Assembly (NCBI GenBank): GCA_025997795.1
Contig: BNVB01000004.1
Location: 1 to 58,048 of the forward strand
Reading direction: 5' to 3'
Source: Spirochaetia bacterium
GTDB taxonomy: Bacteria > Spirochaetota > Spirochaetia > Treponematales > Breznakiellaceae
DNA length: 58,048 bases
Within the stretch, counting starts at the first letter, position 1. Each line of letters starts with the position of its first letter. Below, piece by piece: positions 16,594 to 24,871 of the stretch. The notes under the pieces were generated by a model. That model had not been told where the DNA came from, did not search any database, and worked only from the letters and a program-made list of their open reading frames with translations. Both the position numbers and the translations under genes were made by a program.

Positions 16594-16646
16594 TCTACCG
16601 GAAAAACGACTGGGCTACGAAGTTGGGGCGGAAATAGGGGGATGAA

Positions 16647-16817
16647 ATGGGAAAGAAAAAAGGCAATGGCTCCGAAAATACGGAAACATCGGGATGCAAA
16701 TTTATATTTTCAAAGTGCGGTAAATGTATTCTAGCAAAACTTTGTAAATTTTCAGGTTTAGTTGGAAAAATATTTATTGGCGGAGTCATATTCATGGCGA
16801 TATGGGGCATTCTATAA
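16647..16817 (+). CDS. Small cysteine-containing membrane peptide
   Basis: A 56-codon frame: ATG at 16647 preceded by AGGGGG, stop TAA at 16815. The product has a polar Lys/Gly start, four cysteines (C18, C25, C28, C34; C25 and C28 form a CGKC pair), and a hydrophobic C-terminal segment (LVGKIFIGGVIFMAIWGIL) that could span a membrane. It lies between two triad-region membrane-protein genes, in the same direction. The reading rests on the start context and composition only. Confidence 0.4.
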   Translation: MGKKKGNGSENTETSGCKFIFSKCGKCILAKLCKFSGLVGKIFIGGVIFMAIWGIL

Positions 16818-16839
16818 ATTTTTACCTGATGGAGAAGAT

Positions 16840-17514
16840 TTGCTAAAATTGCTCCTTAATGCATCCGGTCTCGCCGGAGCGGCGGCAATTTTGGGTGTAT
16901 TTTACAATAAAACAAAAAATGAAATTGACAGGCCAAAGGTAAGCGTTGATTCCCGGGATTTTTCTGATAAGTTCAAAAATGAACTGGAAAACTCGTTAAA
17001 AAAAGCATCGGCAAAAGAATCCTTGAGTATGCTTGTTGAACAGTTCAAAAAAGATATAGAGGAAAAATCAATAACAAAAGACGCTATTAAATTTTCTGAT
17101 TATGTTTGTTCTGTTTGGAACCATACAGAAAAAGCATTGATTTTACAGCCCAATGAACTTATGAAAGAAGGGTATGAACGTATATGTAAAGAGATGATGG
17201 AGAAGATTGAACGTGATAAAAATTATTCTATTTTTGGATCGCCGTTAAGTTTTTTTAATCCAATCCTGACGGCAAAGTATGTTTTTGACGATCCGGCAGC
17301 GGAAAACAAGATTTGTTTAGACGTTTATTTGTGTAAAGACAAAGTAAAACATATTACAGACACTAAAGATTTTAAAGTTTTTGGGTATGCATTAATTTAT
17401 GCTTATTATAATACGGAAATGTATGTATCGTGCTGGGAGCTTTTTGAGAGAAGCCCTAGGGATGTTGAACTCTTAAAAGGTTATATTGCAGGCCATAAGG
17501 ACCAAACCCCATGA
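16840..17514 (+). CDS. Hypothetical membrane-anchored protein
   Basis: About 224 residues if started at the TTG at 16840, which has GGAGAAGA just upstream. The frame is open back to 16762, but that part overlaps the small peptide gene in another frame. It begins with a hydrophobic segment (LLLNASGLAGAAAILGVFY), then a charged soluble part with 'KVSVDSRDFSDKFKNELENSLKK' helices (shown here only as composition). No family recognised. The stop overlaps the ATG of a vestigial gene copy at 17511 (ATGA), repeating the coupled style of this island. Confidence 0.55.
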   Translation: MLKLLLNASGLAGAAAILGVFYNKTKNEIDRPKVSVDSRDFSDKFKNELENSLKKASAKESLSMLVEQFKKDIEEKSITKDAIKFSDYVCSVWNHTEKALILQPNELMKEGYERICKEMMEKIERDKNYSIFGSPLSFFNPILTAKYVFDDPAAENKICLDVYLCKDKVKHITDTKDFKVFGYALIYAYYNTEMYVSCWELFERSPRDVELLKGYIAGHKDQTP

Positions 17515-17528
17515 ACACCACCCTCTTA
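17511..17528 (+). pseudogene. Vestige of a third copy of the 15316-type gene start
   Basis: Eighteen bases from the ATG at 17511 match the start of the 15316 gene with two differences, and the 18125 gene has the same start. After this point similarity stops and the toxin-antitoxin pair begins in the opposite direction; the toxin stop codon (17526-17528) lies inside the vestige. This looks like a gene copy cut off by the arrival of the toxin-antitoxin module, or by a deletion at its edge. Confidence 0.45.
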
Positions 17529-17798
17529 GAAAATATCGGAGTGAGAGCCTATATGGGAAAAGTAAACACGGCGGTTTGCCTCGTCAATACGGTATACCAA
17601 AAGCCAGTCCCCTTCAATATGACATTCGGAAAAGCCTGCCCAGTTACCATGCAGAGGGTGATTACGGCAACGCGGTGGAAGGGGAGCCTCCCGAATAATC
17701 AAACCCATGATTTCAATGAGCTTGTCCAAATTCTTGCCGCGTTTTTTCGCCAGGGTATACTCTTGCTTGAAAGAGTTGGTGCGGAACGATTCAAGCAT
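17526..17798 (-). CDS. yafQ: YafQ-family mRNA interferase toxin
   Basis: A 90-residue RelE-superfamily toxin that would cleave mRNA on the ribosome. The YafQ pattern is clear: 'KRGKNLDKLIEIMGLI', 'HPLHGNWAGFSECHIEGDW' and 'SHIGSHSDIF'. The residues used by YafQ-type toxins are all conserved: H47, H60, D64, W65, H86 and the terminal F90. The start is at 17798, three bases after the antitoxin stop, so the pair is one operon with the antitoxin first. It appears intact. Confidence 0.9.
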   Translation of the reverse strand: MLESFRTNSFKQEYTLAKKRGKNLDKLIEIMGLIIREAPLPPRCRNHPLHGNWAGFSECHIEGDWLLVYRIDEANRRVYFSHIGSHSDIF

Positions 17799-17801
17799 GA
17801 G

Positions 17802-18074
17802 TTAGCTTTCCATATCCTCAAGCAGTTCATCAAGAGAATAAAAACCCTGTGCGGGGATCTTCCCGTCAATCATATTATTGACTTCCTGCATGGCCGCAAC
17901 AGCTTCGGCGTTGGGGATGTGCTCCGTCTTGCCACAAACAGGGCAGACATAAGGTTTTTCGGAGGCAGACTCAAGATGTTTCTGCTTGAGGTAGCCAACA
18001 AAGTCAAGCACCTCGCCCGCGCAGTCATCGGTAAGGGTCTGAATTTCTTTAATAAGCAGTTCAGTATTGGACAT
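17802..18074 (-). CDS. Antitoxin for the YafQ toxin, with a CPVC motif
   Basis: A 90-residue partner encoded directly before yafQ. The N-terminal part (LLIKEIQTLTDDCAGEVLDFVGYLKQK) resembles antitoxins that bind DNA as dimers, and the C-terminal 'GKIPAQGFYSLDELLEDME' is a typical toxin-wrapping tail. A CPVC motif (about 50-53), with only C17 as another cysteine, sits in the linker and is unusual for this class. The start chosen is 18074 (MSNTELL); the longer frame adds six residues without a better context. Confidence 0.82.
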   Translation of the reverse strand: MSNTELLIKEIQTLTDDCAGEVLDFVGYLKQKHLESASEKPYVCPVCGKTEHIPNAEAVAAMQEVNNMIDGKIPAQGFYSLDELLEDMES

Positions 18075-18124
18075 ACCATAACTATACACCATTTGCGGGT
18101 ATCTTGTCTATTGAGGAGAATCCC

Positions 18125-18448
18125 ATGAACACAAACCTCTTGACCATCGTAAAACAAATCATCGCCATGAACGGCGAAGGCATCCTTGCCGACCCCCAGC
18201 GTCTCAAAGCTTTTTTCAGCGATCTTGCCAAGGACGAACCGAAACCTCTACGTATCGCGTTTGGACGCTGTATCGAAAACGGCGCATATGATGCGCTTAA
18301 AACCGCACCGGATGTCGCTGAACGAGCCTCTCGTAAAGCGCTCTCCGCCGAGGCACTGGATATTCTGGAAGCAGCGATATGTGTAGCAGCGCAGCCACGA
18401 CCGCAGAAAAACCGGAAAATCCGGTTATCAACCTGCCTGCCGGAATGA
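18125..18448 (+). pseudogene. Truncated paralog of the 15316 N-terminal module
   Basis: 107 codons. The first 70 or so residues are nearly identical to the 15316 protein (from MNTNLLTIVKQIIA to about GAYDALKTAPDV). Then an internal stretch is missing, and the frame joins 'LSAEALDILEAAI' and runs into DNA that in another frame belongs to the broken primase-helicase. It has GAGGAGA upstream of the ATG. It is either a stump or a fusion by deletion between the module gene and the helicase gene; no zinc ribbon or membrane part remains. Confidence 0.6.
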
Positions 18449-20170
18449 ATGGGTCAGGGGTATTTGCGAAAAACCAAAAATCACCTGCGGTTCCTGTACT
18501 AATCGGGCATTTGTGCCAATAAGCGATGATGTCGTCAGAGATCACTTGGCCGGGCATATTCCGGCTTCCTATGAAGGCGGACCAGCGATCCCATTTGTCA
18601 TGGGTGTTTATCCGTTATTGCAAAATGAAACCTGTTATTTTCTTGCGGTGGATTTCGACAAGCAGGCATGGCAAGAAGATGTAAAAGCCTTCATGGAAAC
18701 CTGCAGGACTGAAAATATACCGGCAAGCCTTGAACGGTCGCGATCCGGGAACGGCGCCCATGTTTGGATGTTTTTTGAAAACCCGGTTCCGGCAGCCAAG
18801 GCAAGAAAACTCGGTTCCCTTCTCATGACCCGGACCCTGGATCAGCGGCCGGAAATCGGACTTGACTCATTTGACCGCTTCTTCCCCAATCAGGATACTG
18901 CGGACTAAAGTCCGAGCCCAAAGGCGGTTTCGGGAACCTTATCGCCCTTCCATTACAAAAAGCTGCACGAGAAAAAAATCATAGTATCTTTTTGGACGAT
19001 AACTTTGTGCCGCAATCCATTCCCCTCGCGCCGCAATCCATTCTCTTCGCGCCGTATCCTGATCAATGGGCTTATCTCTCGTCGGTAAAACGTATTAGCG
19101 AAGAACAGCTTGATGTGATAATCAAAGTTGCGGCTGAACGGCAAGAACTACTGCCTGTATCATTTGAAATAGAAATAGAAAATGACGAAAAGCCATGGCA
19201 GAGGAAATCTGAAATTCTGCCAACAATTGCAGAGCCGCTGCCATCTGCTGTTGAAGTGGTAGTTTCAGACCAGGTCTATATTAACCATACCGGTCTTCCT
19301 CCGATTCTTCGTAACCGAATTCTACGGCTAGCATTATTTTCTAACCCCGAGTTTTGTAAGGCTCAAGCCATGCGGAACAAGCCGCGAATATTGTACTGCT
19401 ATGAGTTCTTTCCAAAATATATCGGTCTCCCGATTGGTTGTTTAGATGATTTGAAAACCATTCTGGAATACTATCACATTACTCCGCAGATTGATAATAA
19501 ACAAAATCATGGGACGTCTATCACGGTTGAATTTAAAGGTGAATTACGGGAGGAACAGAAAAAAGCAGCTCAAGCGATATTTGCAAATTCGACAGGGATC
19601 CTTTCTGCTTCAACGGCCTTTGGGAAAACGGTGGTTGCCCTTTGGTTAATTGCAGAACGCAAAGTTAATACCTGCCATTCAGGATATTTTCCGGGATCTT
19701 TGGAATAATACGGAGCGAAATTCAATAATTGTTCAAGATATTTTTAATGCCTACTTGGAAGGGAGGGAATGTCTTGTTCTATCCGAACGGCTTGAACATC
19801 TTGATTTGCTCAAAGAGCATCTGCAAGGAAAGATTGATAATTTATTCGTCCTGACGGGTGGTATGGGTAAAAAACAACTTCGGGCCATAATGGAGGGCAT
19901 CAACAATGTTCCCGATACCGGCAGCAGGGTAATCCTTGCAACCGGGAAGTACCTTGGGGAGGGGTTTGATTTGCCCTGCCTGGACACTTTGTTTTTAGTC
20001 TTTTCTTTTTCATGGAAAGGAACCCTTATTCAGTATGTTGGCTTAACCGGGCCCATTATGGCAAAACAGAGATACGGGTGTATGACTATGTCGATGACAA
20101 GGTTCCGGTTCTATCAAGAATGTATGGACGGCGCTTAAAGGGCTATAAGGCGTTAGGGTTTACCGTATAG
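18402..20170 (+). pseudogene. Broken primase-helicase of the TOTE conflict-system type
   Basis: Pieces in different frames spell one protein. First comes a cysteine motif: 'GYQPACRNEWVRGICEKP' and 'TCGSCTNRAFVPISDD'. An archaeo-eukaryotic primase-like domain follows ('YFLAVDFDKQ', 'LERSRSGNGAHVWMFFE', 'GLDSFDRFFPNQD'). A frameshift near 18900 leads to 'PKGGFGNLIALPLQKAAREK'. A superfamily-2 helicase then starts (motif I 'STAFGKTVVALW'), is cut by an internal deletion and frame change near 19665 that removes the Walker B region, and resumes with 'RVILATGKYLGEGFDLPCLDT'. A last frameshift near 20040 leads to 'VYDYVDDKVPVLSRMYGRRL'. The 5' end is lost. It cannot make a working enzyme. Confidence 0.8.
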
Positions 20171-20191
20171 ACAGTAGAGTGCAGTCTATAC
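20165..20191. terminator. Inverted repeat at the end of the island
   Basis: GTATAGAC (20165-20172) and GTCTATAC (20184-20191) form an 8-bp stem with an 11-base loop. They overlap the stop of the helicase remnant and face the convergent proB gene. A pyrimidine-rich CTTCTTTCTC follows. It may act as a terminator for either strand, though it lacks a clean T run. Confidence 0.35.
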
Positions 20192-20225
20192 TTCTTTCTC
20201 ACGGTCAGGATGGCTTGTTTCCGTA

Positions 20226-21023
20226 TCAAGGTACCAAAAACGCCGTCCCCAACTGAGTCCCCGCCGCCAGGGCTTCCAACGCCCGCTTTTTTCCGCCGTG
20301 GGCCAGGATCATGGGGATGCCGTAGGACACGGCCTGTTCTGCGGCATCCAGTTTGGTAACAATGCCCCCGGTGCCAAAATTGCTTGTTCCCGTGGTGTTT
20401 ACCTGCTGCCGGGCCGCTGTTATATCCTGGACTTCCCCGGCCAATTGGGCGCCGGGGTCTTCCTTGGGGTTTTTGTCATAGAGCCCGTCAATGTCGCTAA
20501 AAAGGATCAAGAGGTCGGCGCTCCAAAGGATTGCCGACTGGGCGGCCAGAGTATCGTTATCGCCTATTTTTATTTCTTCCACACTTACCGTGTCGTTTTC
20601 GTTGATCACCGGAACAATTCCCTCGTCCACCAGGGTAAAAAGGGTATTCCGCATGTTGAGGGTCCGGGTATTGTCGCCAAAGTCGTCCCGGGTTAAAAGG
20701 ATTTGGGCAATGTGAATTCCCTGAGGGGCAAAGGCCCGCTCCCAGGCATCCATCAGTTTTACCTGGCCCACCGCACAGAGGGCCTGCCGGTAATGGAGGT
20801 CTTTTTTGCGGGCCCACTTGTCCATGGCAGAAAGCCCCGCCACCTGGGCGCCGGAAGAGACAACGACGATCTGTTTGCCCTCTTTAATCAGCGCCCCGGC
20901 CTGTTCGGCAAATTCCGCCAAAAGTGGAGCGTTGATCCGCCCTTCCCCGTCTGCCAGGGTATTGGAACCAAACTTAATAACGATTTTACGCGCATCCGCG
21001 ATAAGGCGGGGAATAATACTCAT
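20226..21023 (-). CDS. proB: Glutamate 5-kinase
   Basis: A 265-residue amino acid kinase for the first step of proline synthesis (glutamate to gamma-glutamyl phosphate). It shows 'IVIKFGSNTLADGEGRIN' (nucleotide-binding start), 'IVVVSSGAQVAGL', 'VPVINENDTVSVEEIKIGDNDTLAAQSA' and 'ILFSDIDGLYDKNP'. It is the short form without the C-terminal PUA domain. Transcribed alone, leftward; TATACTA-like AT-rich DNA precedes the start. Confidence 0.95.
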   Translation of the reverse strand: MSIIPRLIADARKIVIKFGSNTLADGEGRINAPLLAEFAEQAGALIKEGKQIVVVSSGAQVAGLSAMDKWARKKDLHYRQALCAVGQVKLMDAWERAFAPQGIHIAQILLTRDDFGDNTRTLNMRNTLFTLVDEGIVPVINENDTVSVEEIKIGDNDTLAAQSAILWSADLLILFSDIDGLYDKNPKEDPGAQLAGEVQDITAARQQVNTTGTSNFGTGGIVTKLDAAEQAVSYGIPMILAHGGKKRALEALAAGTQLGTAFLVP

Positions 21024-21104
21024 ACTTATCTATATACTAGCACCGGTTTTTGTGCAATCGGCGCATAGATAATCCCGAGAGGTGATCAACTTGAAGGAAA
21101 GAAT

Positions 21105-22802
21105 TTACAGATCCCCGGCGATAAGAATTGCCTCTGCCAGGGTTTCGCGGACATTGTCGGCTCCAATGGCAGCAATAAACCCTGCCCGTTCCATGGTCTT
21201 TCGCGGGCTTTCCTGCATCTCACAGATAAAGAGGGCTATTTTTCCCTGTTTGCATTGGTGGTTGAATGATTCCAGTGCCGTGATCCCCGTGGAATCCACT
21301 GCGGGTACGGAACGCATCCGCAGAATAATGGCGCGGGGTTTTTTTGCCACACTGCGTAAAACATGCTGCAGGGTATCGGCTACGCCAAAAAAGAAGGGGC
21401 CGGAAATTTCGTAGATCTCGATCTTTCCCGAATGTTCGGGTATGGCTTCTCCTGTTTTTTCGCTGCGGTCATGGCCAAAGATAAGCTGGGCACCAAGGCC
21501 TTCCGAACCATCTTTAATCCCCGTTACTTCGATCATCCGTTTAAGGAATAAAAATACCGCCAGGACTATGCCTACCTCCACCGCAAAGGTAAGATCCACC
21601 AGAACGGTTAAGACAAAAGTAGTAAGCAGTACTGCGGCATCGCTCTTGGGGGCTTTAAAAAGTACCCGGAAGAAACGGCCCAGACTGCTCATGTCCCAGG
21701 CTACGGCCATAAGCACTGCAGAAAGGCTGACAAGCGGAACCGCCTGTGCCAATGGCGCAAGGAACAGGATAAAGAGCAGCAGCGTAACGGCATGGATTAA
21801 ACCCGAGACAGGGCTCACTGCACCGGCTTTGATATTTGCTGCAGTCCGGGCAATGGCTCCGGTGGCAGGGATGCCGCCGAAAAACGCCCCGGCAATGTTT
21901 CCCACTCCCTGGGCTACCAGTTCCATGTTGGCCTTGTGCCGGTCGCCGGTCATGCCGTCGGCAACTACTGCGGAAAGGAGCGATTCAATCGCCGCAAGCA
22001 GGGCAATGGTAAAACTATCGGGCAGTACCTGGCGTACTGTTTCCCAATGGAAAACAGGCGGCGAAAAAGCAGGAAGGCTTTGGGGTATGCCGCCAAAACG
22101 GCTGCCGATGGTTTCTACCGGCAGTTTAAACACCTGGCACAAAACTGTAGCGGCCGCCACCCCCGCCACCGCGCCTGGTATGCGGGGAACGAATTTGCGG
22201 ATCACGATGATCACTGCCAGGGTAAAAAAACCCAGGGCCGCTGCGGTTCCGTTGAACAACGGCAGGGCCCGGAAATTTTCCCGCCACATTACAACAAATT
22301 CCGGCGAAGCCGCGGTAAGTTTAAGGCCAAAGAAATCTTTTATCTGCTGGGAAAAAATCAGGAGCCCTATGCCGGTAGTAAAGCCCGTGGTTACCGGGTA
22401 GGGAATATATTTGACAAAACGGCCAAGCCCGGTAAGGCCCATGGCGATAAGGATAAGCCCCGCAAGAATCGTGGCAATAATAAGCCCTTCCATGCCATGG
22501 CGGGTGATGACCCCAAAGATGATCACCACAAAAGCGCCTGTGGGTCCGCCGATTTGGAATTTGCTTCCCCCTAAAAGGCTGATGCAAAAACCTGCTAAAA
22601 TGGCTGTATACAATCCCTGAGCGGGGGTACCCCCGGCGGCAATGCTGAACGCCATGGAAAGGGGCAGTGCGATAACCCCAACAGTAAGTCCTGCCGTCAG
22701 ATCCTTTCCCAAAAGCCCGGGATGGTACCCCTCTTTTTTGGAAAAAAGTTCAAAGGTCCGGGGAATAAAATCTTTTGGTGAAACAAGTTTAAACGCAGCC
22801 AT
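21105..22802 (-). CDS. SulP-family anion transporter with STAS domain
   Basis: A 565-residue inner-membrane transporter. The SLC26/SulP signature is at the start ('DLTAGLTVGVIALPLSMAFSIAAGGTPAQGLYTAILAG'), followed by 10-14 membrane segments to about residue 420. A STAS domain (about 440-550) carries 'AIILRMRSVPAVDSTGITALESF'. Substrate may be sulfate, bicarbonate or another anion; it cannot be told. The start is at 22802 (MAAFKLVSPKDF). It is the last gene of the V4R-GGDEF-DUF6941 operon (10 bases after the previous stop). Confidence 0.9.
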   Translation of the reverse strand: MAAFKLVSPKDFIPRTFELFSKKEGYHPGLLGKDLTAGLTVGVIALPLSMAFSIAAGGTPAQGLYTAILAGFCISLLGGSKFQIGGPTGAFVVIIFGVITRHGMEGLIIATILAGLILIAMGLTGLGRFVKYIPYPVTTGFTTGIGLLIFSQQIKDFFGLKLTAASPEFVVMWRENFRALPLFNGTAAALGFFTLAVIIVIRKFVPRIPGAVAGVAAATVLCQVFKLPVETIGSRFGGIPQSLPAFSPPVFHWETVRQVLPDSFTIALLAAIESLLSAVVADGMTGDRHKANMELVAQGVGNIAGAFFGGIPATGAIARTAANIKAGAVSPVSGLIHAVTLLLFILFLAPLAQAVPLVSLSAVLMAVAWDMSSLGRFFRVLFKAPKSDAAVLLTTFVLTVLVDLTFAVEVGIVLAVFLFLKRMIEVTGIKDGSEGLGAQLIFGHDRSEKTGEAIPEHSGKIEIYEISGPFFFGVADTLQHVLRSVAKKPRAIILRMRSVPAVDSTGITALESFNHQCKQGKIALFICEMQESPRKTMERAGFIAAIGADNVRETLAEAILIAGDL

Positions 22803-22812
22803 AGTTTTTTGG

Positions 22813-23199
22813 TTATCCCCGTCTAATATAAAGCGGCAGTGTGGCAATTTCTTTGTCGTCAATGTAAAGAACAAAGTTTACCACACCGCTGTTCTGGAAG
22901 TGCAGATTGGAAATGGTAAACACCAGGTGGGATACGGCGGTGGCGTTTCCCGCACCTTTTACTTCCACTGTTCCGGTAACAGGTTCTATGTTTGCCTCCC
23001 CATCCAGATCCCTGGCTTCTATACGGAAGCTGTGGTTGGAAAATTCCCAAATGTCAAAACGGATACGGATTACTACCGAAAGCTGGGAATGAATGCAGGG
23101 AAAATTCCGCGAGATGATCGTGTCAAAGGTGCCGACAACGGTAAGTTTGCCGCCGCTTTCCTGGGCAAAATCGCAGAAGGTAAAAAGTTCGGTTTTCAT
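22813..23199 (-). CDS. DUF6941-like conserved protein
   Basis: A 128-residue beta-rich protein with the pattern of small conserved proteins that begin 'LFTFCDFAQESGGKLTVVGTFDTI'. It has no signal peptide, membrane segment or catalytic motif. Its start overlaps the diguanylate cyclase stop by 4 bases (ATGA), so it is translated with it. Biochemical function is unknown; its position suggests a link to the signalling operon. Confidence 0.65.
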   Translation of the reverse strand: MKTELFTFCDFAQESGGKLTVVGTFDTIISRNFPCIHSQLSVVIRIRFDIWEFSNHSFRIEARDLDGEANIEPVTGTVEVKGAGNATAVSHLVFTISNLHFQNSGVVNFVLYIDDKEIATLPLYIRRG

Positions 23200-24242
23200 T
23201 CTTCCGCCTCAGCGGTTACATCGTGAACCGTCGGAATCTGGCCGGCAAATTCGGCGGCCTGTTCAACATGGTAGAGCATTACTCTGTTCCTTCCTGCCCG
23301 TTTTGCTGCATACAGGGCCGTGTCGGCATCGTTAATCAATTTTTGCACATAGTCGTCGTTGCCAGGATCTTCCATGAAACTTTCTGCAATGCCAAAACTG
23401 GCATATACCGAAACAGGACCGTTTTCCAGGGCCACCGGCGTTTCCGCCAGATTTTTACGAAGCCGCTCCACTACGCCGGCGCCTGTTGTTTTATCGGCAT
23501 TGTAAAAAAAGAATACAAATTCTTCGCCGCCGTATCTGCCAAGAAAATCGCCTTTCCGGAGTCCCTGGGAAACGGTGTGAACTACATGGCGCAGGGTTTC
23601 ATCTCCCGCCAGGTGACCGTAGGTATCGTTGAAACGTTTAAAATGATCAATATCCATCATAGAGAGGCAGCAGGGTATGGAACGAATAGCGGCATTTTGC
23701 AGTTCGCTTTTGGCAAGTTCAATAAAGGACCTGCGGTTTAATACCCCCGTAAGTGAATCGTGGCTGGCCAGAAATTGCAGCCGGGCTTCGCTTTCCTGGA
23801 GGGCTTCCATGGCGGAACTGTGGTGGGCTACTTCGTTACGGAGCATATTGTTGGTGATTACCAGGGCTTCTTCTTTTTGCCGGAGGGCGGTAAGGGTGGT
23901 GTTAAGCTGACTGACCATCCGGTTAAAGGCCTCGGAGAATTCCCCCATAAAACGAACTTCCTGGGTAAAGTCGCCCTTTTCTACCATTTGGACCTGCCAG
24001 ATAAGGTGCCGGAGGTGGGCCTGCAGGGCCTTAAGGCAGCCGGGAATAATTCCCCGTACGGTGATGGCCGGAGAAAAATCTCCGGCAGAAAAAGAAAGCA
24101 TTACCTGCCGGATTGTTTTTAGTTCCTCGTGAATTTGGCACAAGAGGGGGATTTCCTCAAGATCTTCCCCCAGTTCGGGAATCTTATTATCCCTGAGCAG
24201 TTTTCTGATATGTTCCAGGTATAACCCGGCCTTATCATCCAT
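23196..24242 (-). CDS. Diguanylate cyclase (GGDEF) with HAMP-like linker
   Basis: A 348-residue cytosolic enzyme making c-di-GMP. The N-terminal helical part (1-150) includes a HAMP-like stretch ('VEKGDFTQEVRFMGEFSEAFNRM') and a coiled coil, but no membrane segment. The GGDEF domain starts at about 158 ('HDSLTGVLNRRSF'), with the active-site GGEEF at 238-242. An inhibitory RxxD site (R229-K-G-D232) lies exactly five residues before it, so product inhibition is expected. It follows the V4R gene by three bases, which suggests that V4R sensing feeds the cyclase. Confidence 0.92.
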   Translation of the reverse strand: MDDKAGLYLEHIRKLLRDNKIPELGEDLEEIPLLCQIHEELKTIRQVMLSFSAGDFSPAITVRGIIPGCLKALQAHLRHLIWQVQMVEKGDFTQEVRFMGEFSEAFNRMVSQLNTTLTALRQKEEALVITNNMLRNEVAHHSSAMEALQESEARLQFLASHDSLTGVLNRRSFIELAKSELQNAAIRSIPCCLSMMDIDHFKRFNDTYGHLAGDETLRHVVHTVSQGLRKGDFLGRYGGEEFVFFFYNADKTTGAGVVERLRKNLAETPVALENGPVSVYASFGIAESFMEDPGNDDYVQKLINDADTALYAAKRAGRNRVMLYHVEQAAEFAGQIPTVHDVTAEAEE

Positions 24243-24245
24243 AAT

Positions 24246-24767
24246 TTAAGAAGCGGTCTTTGCCTCAAAACGACAGGTACGGGCACCGGTACACCAACAG
24301 TCAATTTCGCGGACATTAAAACCTTTACCGCTGAACGATTCCAATACTCCCTGGATAAAACCTTCATCGTAAACACAGACCACATCGGAAGTATCGGGCA
24401 GACCGGAACAATCCAGATCCTCATCCACGGTAAAGATAAAGTGGGAATTATCTTCCTTGGCGGATTCGACCCGGAATATGCCTATGCCCAGGGTGTTAAA
24501 GGAATCCTGCACTTTGGCGGACAGGCTGGCGGCATCCTTGGCATCGCTCAAGAATTTTTCAAAAAAAGCCTTGCCGGCCATAACGCCCGCTTCCCGAAAG
24601 AGATTATCGGCCATTTCGGTACCATAGTGCTGTTCCAGAATATCCCGCAGGGTAAACTGAAAAAGGCGGTATACCTCTATCCGGGTGCTGGGTCCCAGGC
24701 TGGGCCGGGCCTGTTCCATGTCGGCTCCAACAGTATTGTCCCAGTCAAATTGGTACTTTCGTTCCAT
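24246..24767 (-). CDS. V4R (4-vinyl reductase) domain protein
   Basis: A 173-residue protein whose C-terminal 150 residues follow the V4R pattern of small-molecule sensing domains ('LFREAGVMAGKAFFEKFL', 'FNTLGIGIFRVESA', 'DEGFIQGVLESFSGKGFNVREIDCWCTGARTCRFE'). The CxC...C cluster at the end is the usual metal or ligand site of the family. It is the first gene of a leftward operon with a diguanylate cyclase. GGAGGAAA precedes the ATG. Confidence 0.85.
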   Translation of the reverse strand: MERKYQFDWDNTVGADMEQARPSLGPSTRIEVYRLFQFTLRDILEQHYGTEMADNLFREAGVMAGKAFFEKFLSDAKDAASLSAKVQDSFNTLGIGIFRVESAKEDNSHFIFTVDEDLDCSGLPDTSDVVCVYDEGFIQGVLESFSGKGFNVREIDCWCTGARTCRFEAKTAS

Positions 24768-24871
24768 ATTTTTTCCTCCAATTTAATAAAACGTAAGGAT
24801 AACTATACCATAATTTTACGGAAGTGGGTAGGTATCGTTGAATTTTTCCTTCTTTAAGGTTATGATTGTGT

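Noticed and set aside
17511..18128. A 205-residue plus-strand ORF across the toxin-antitoxin pair
   Set aside because: It is antisense to two well-recognised genes; only its first 18 bases match the paralogous gene start.
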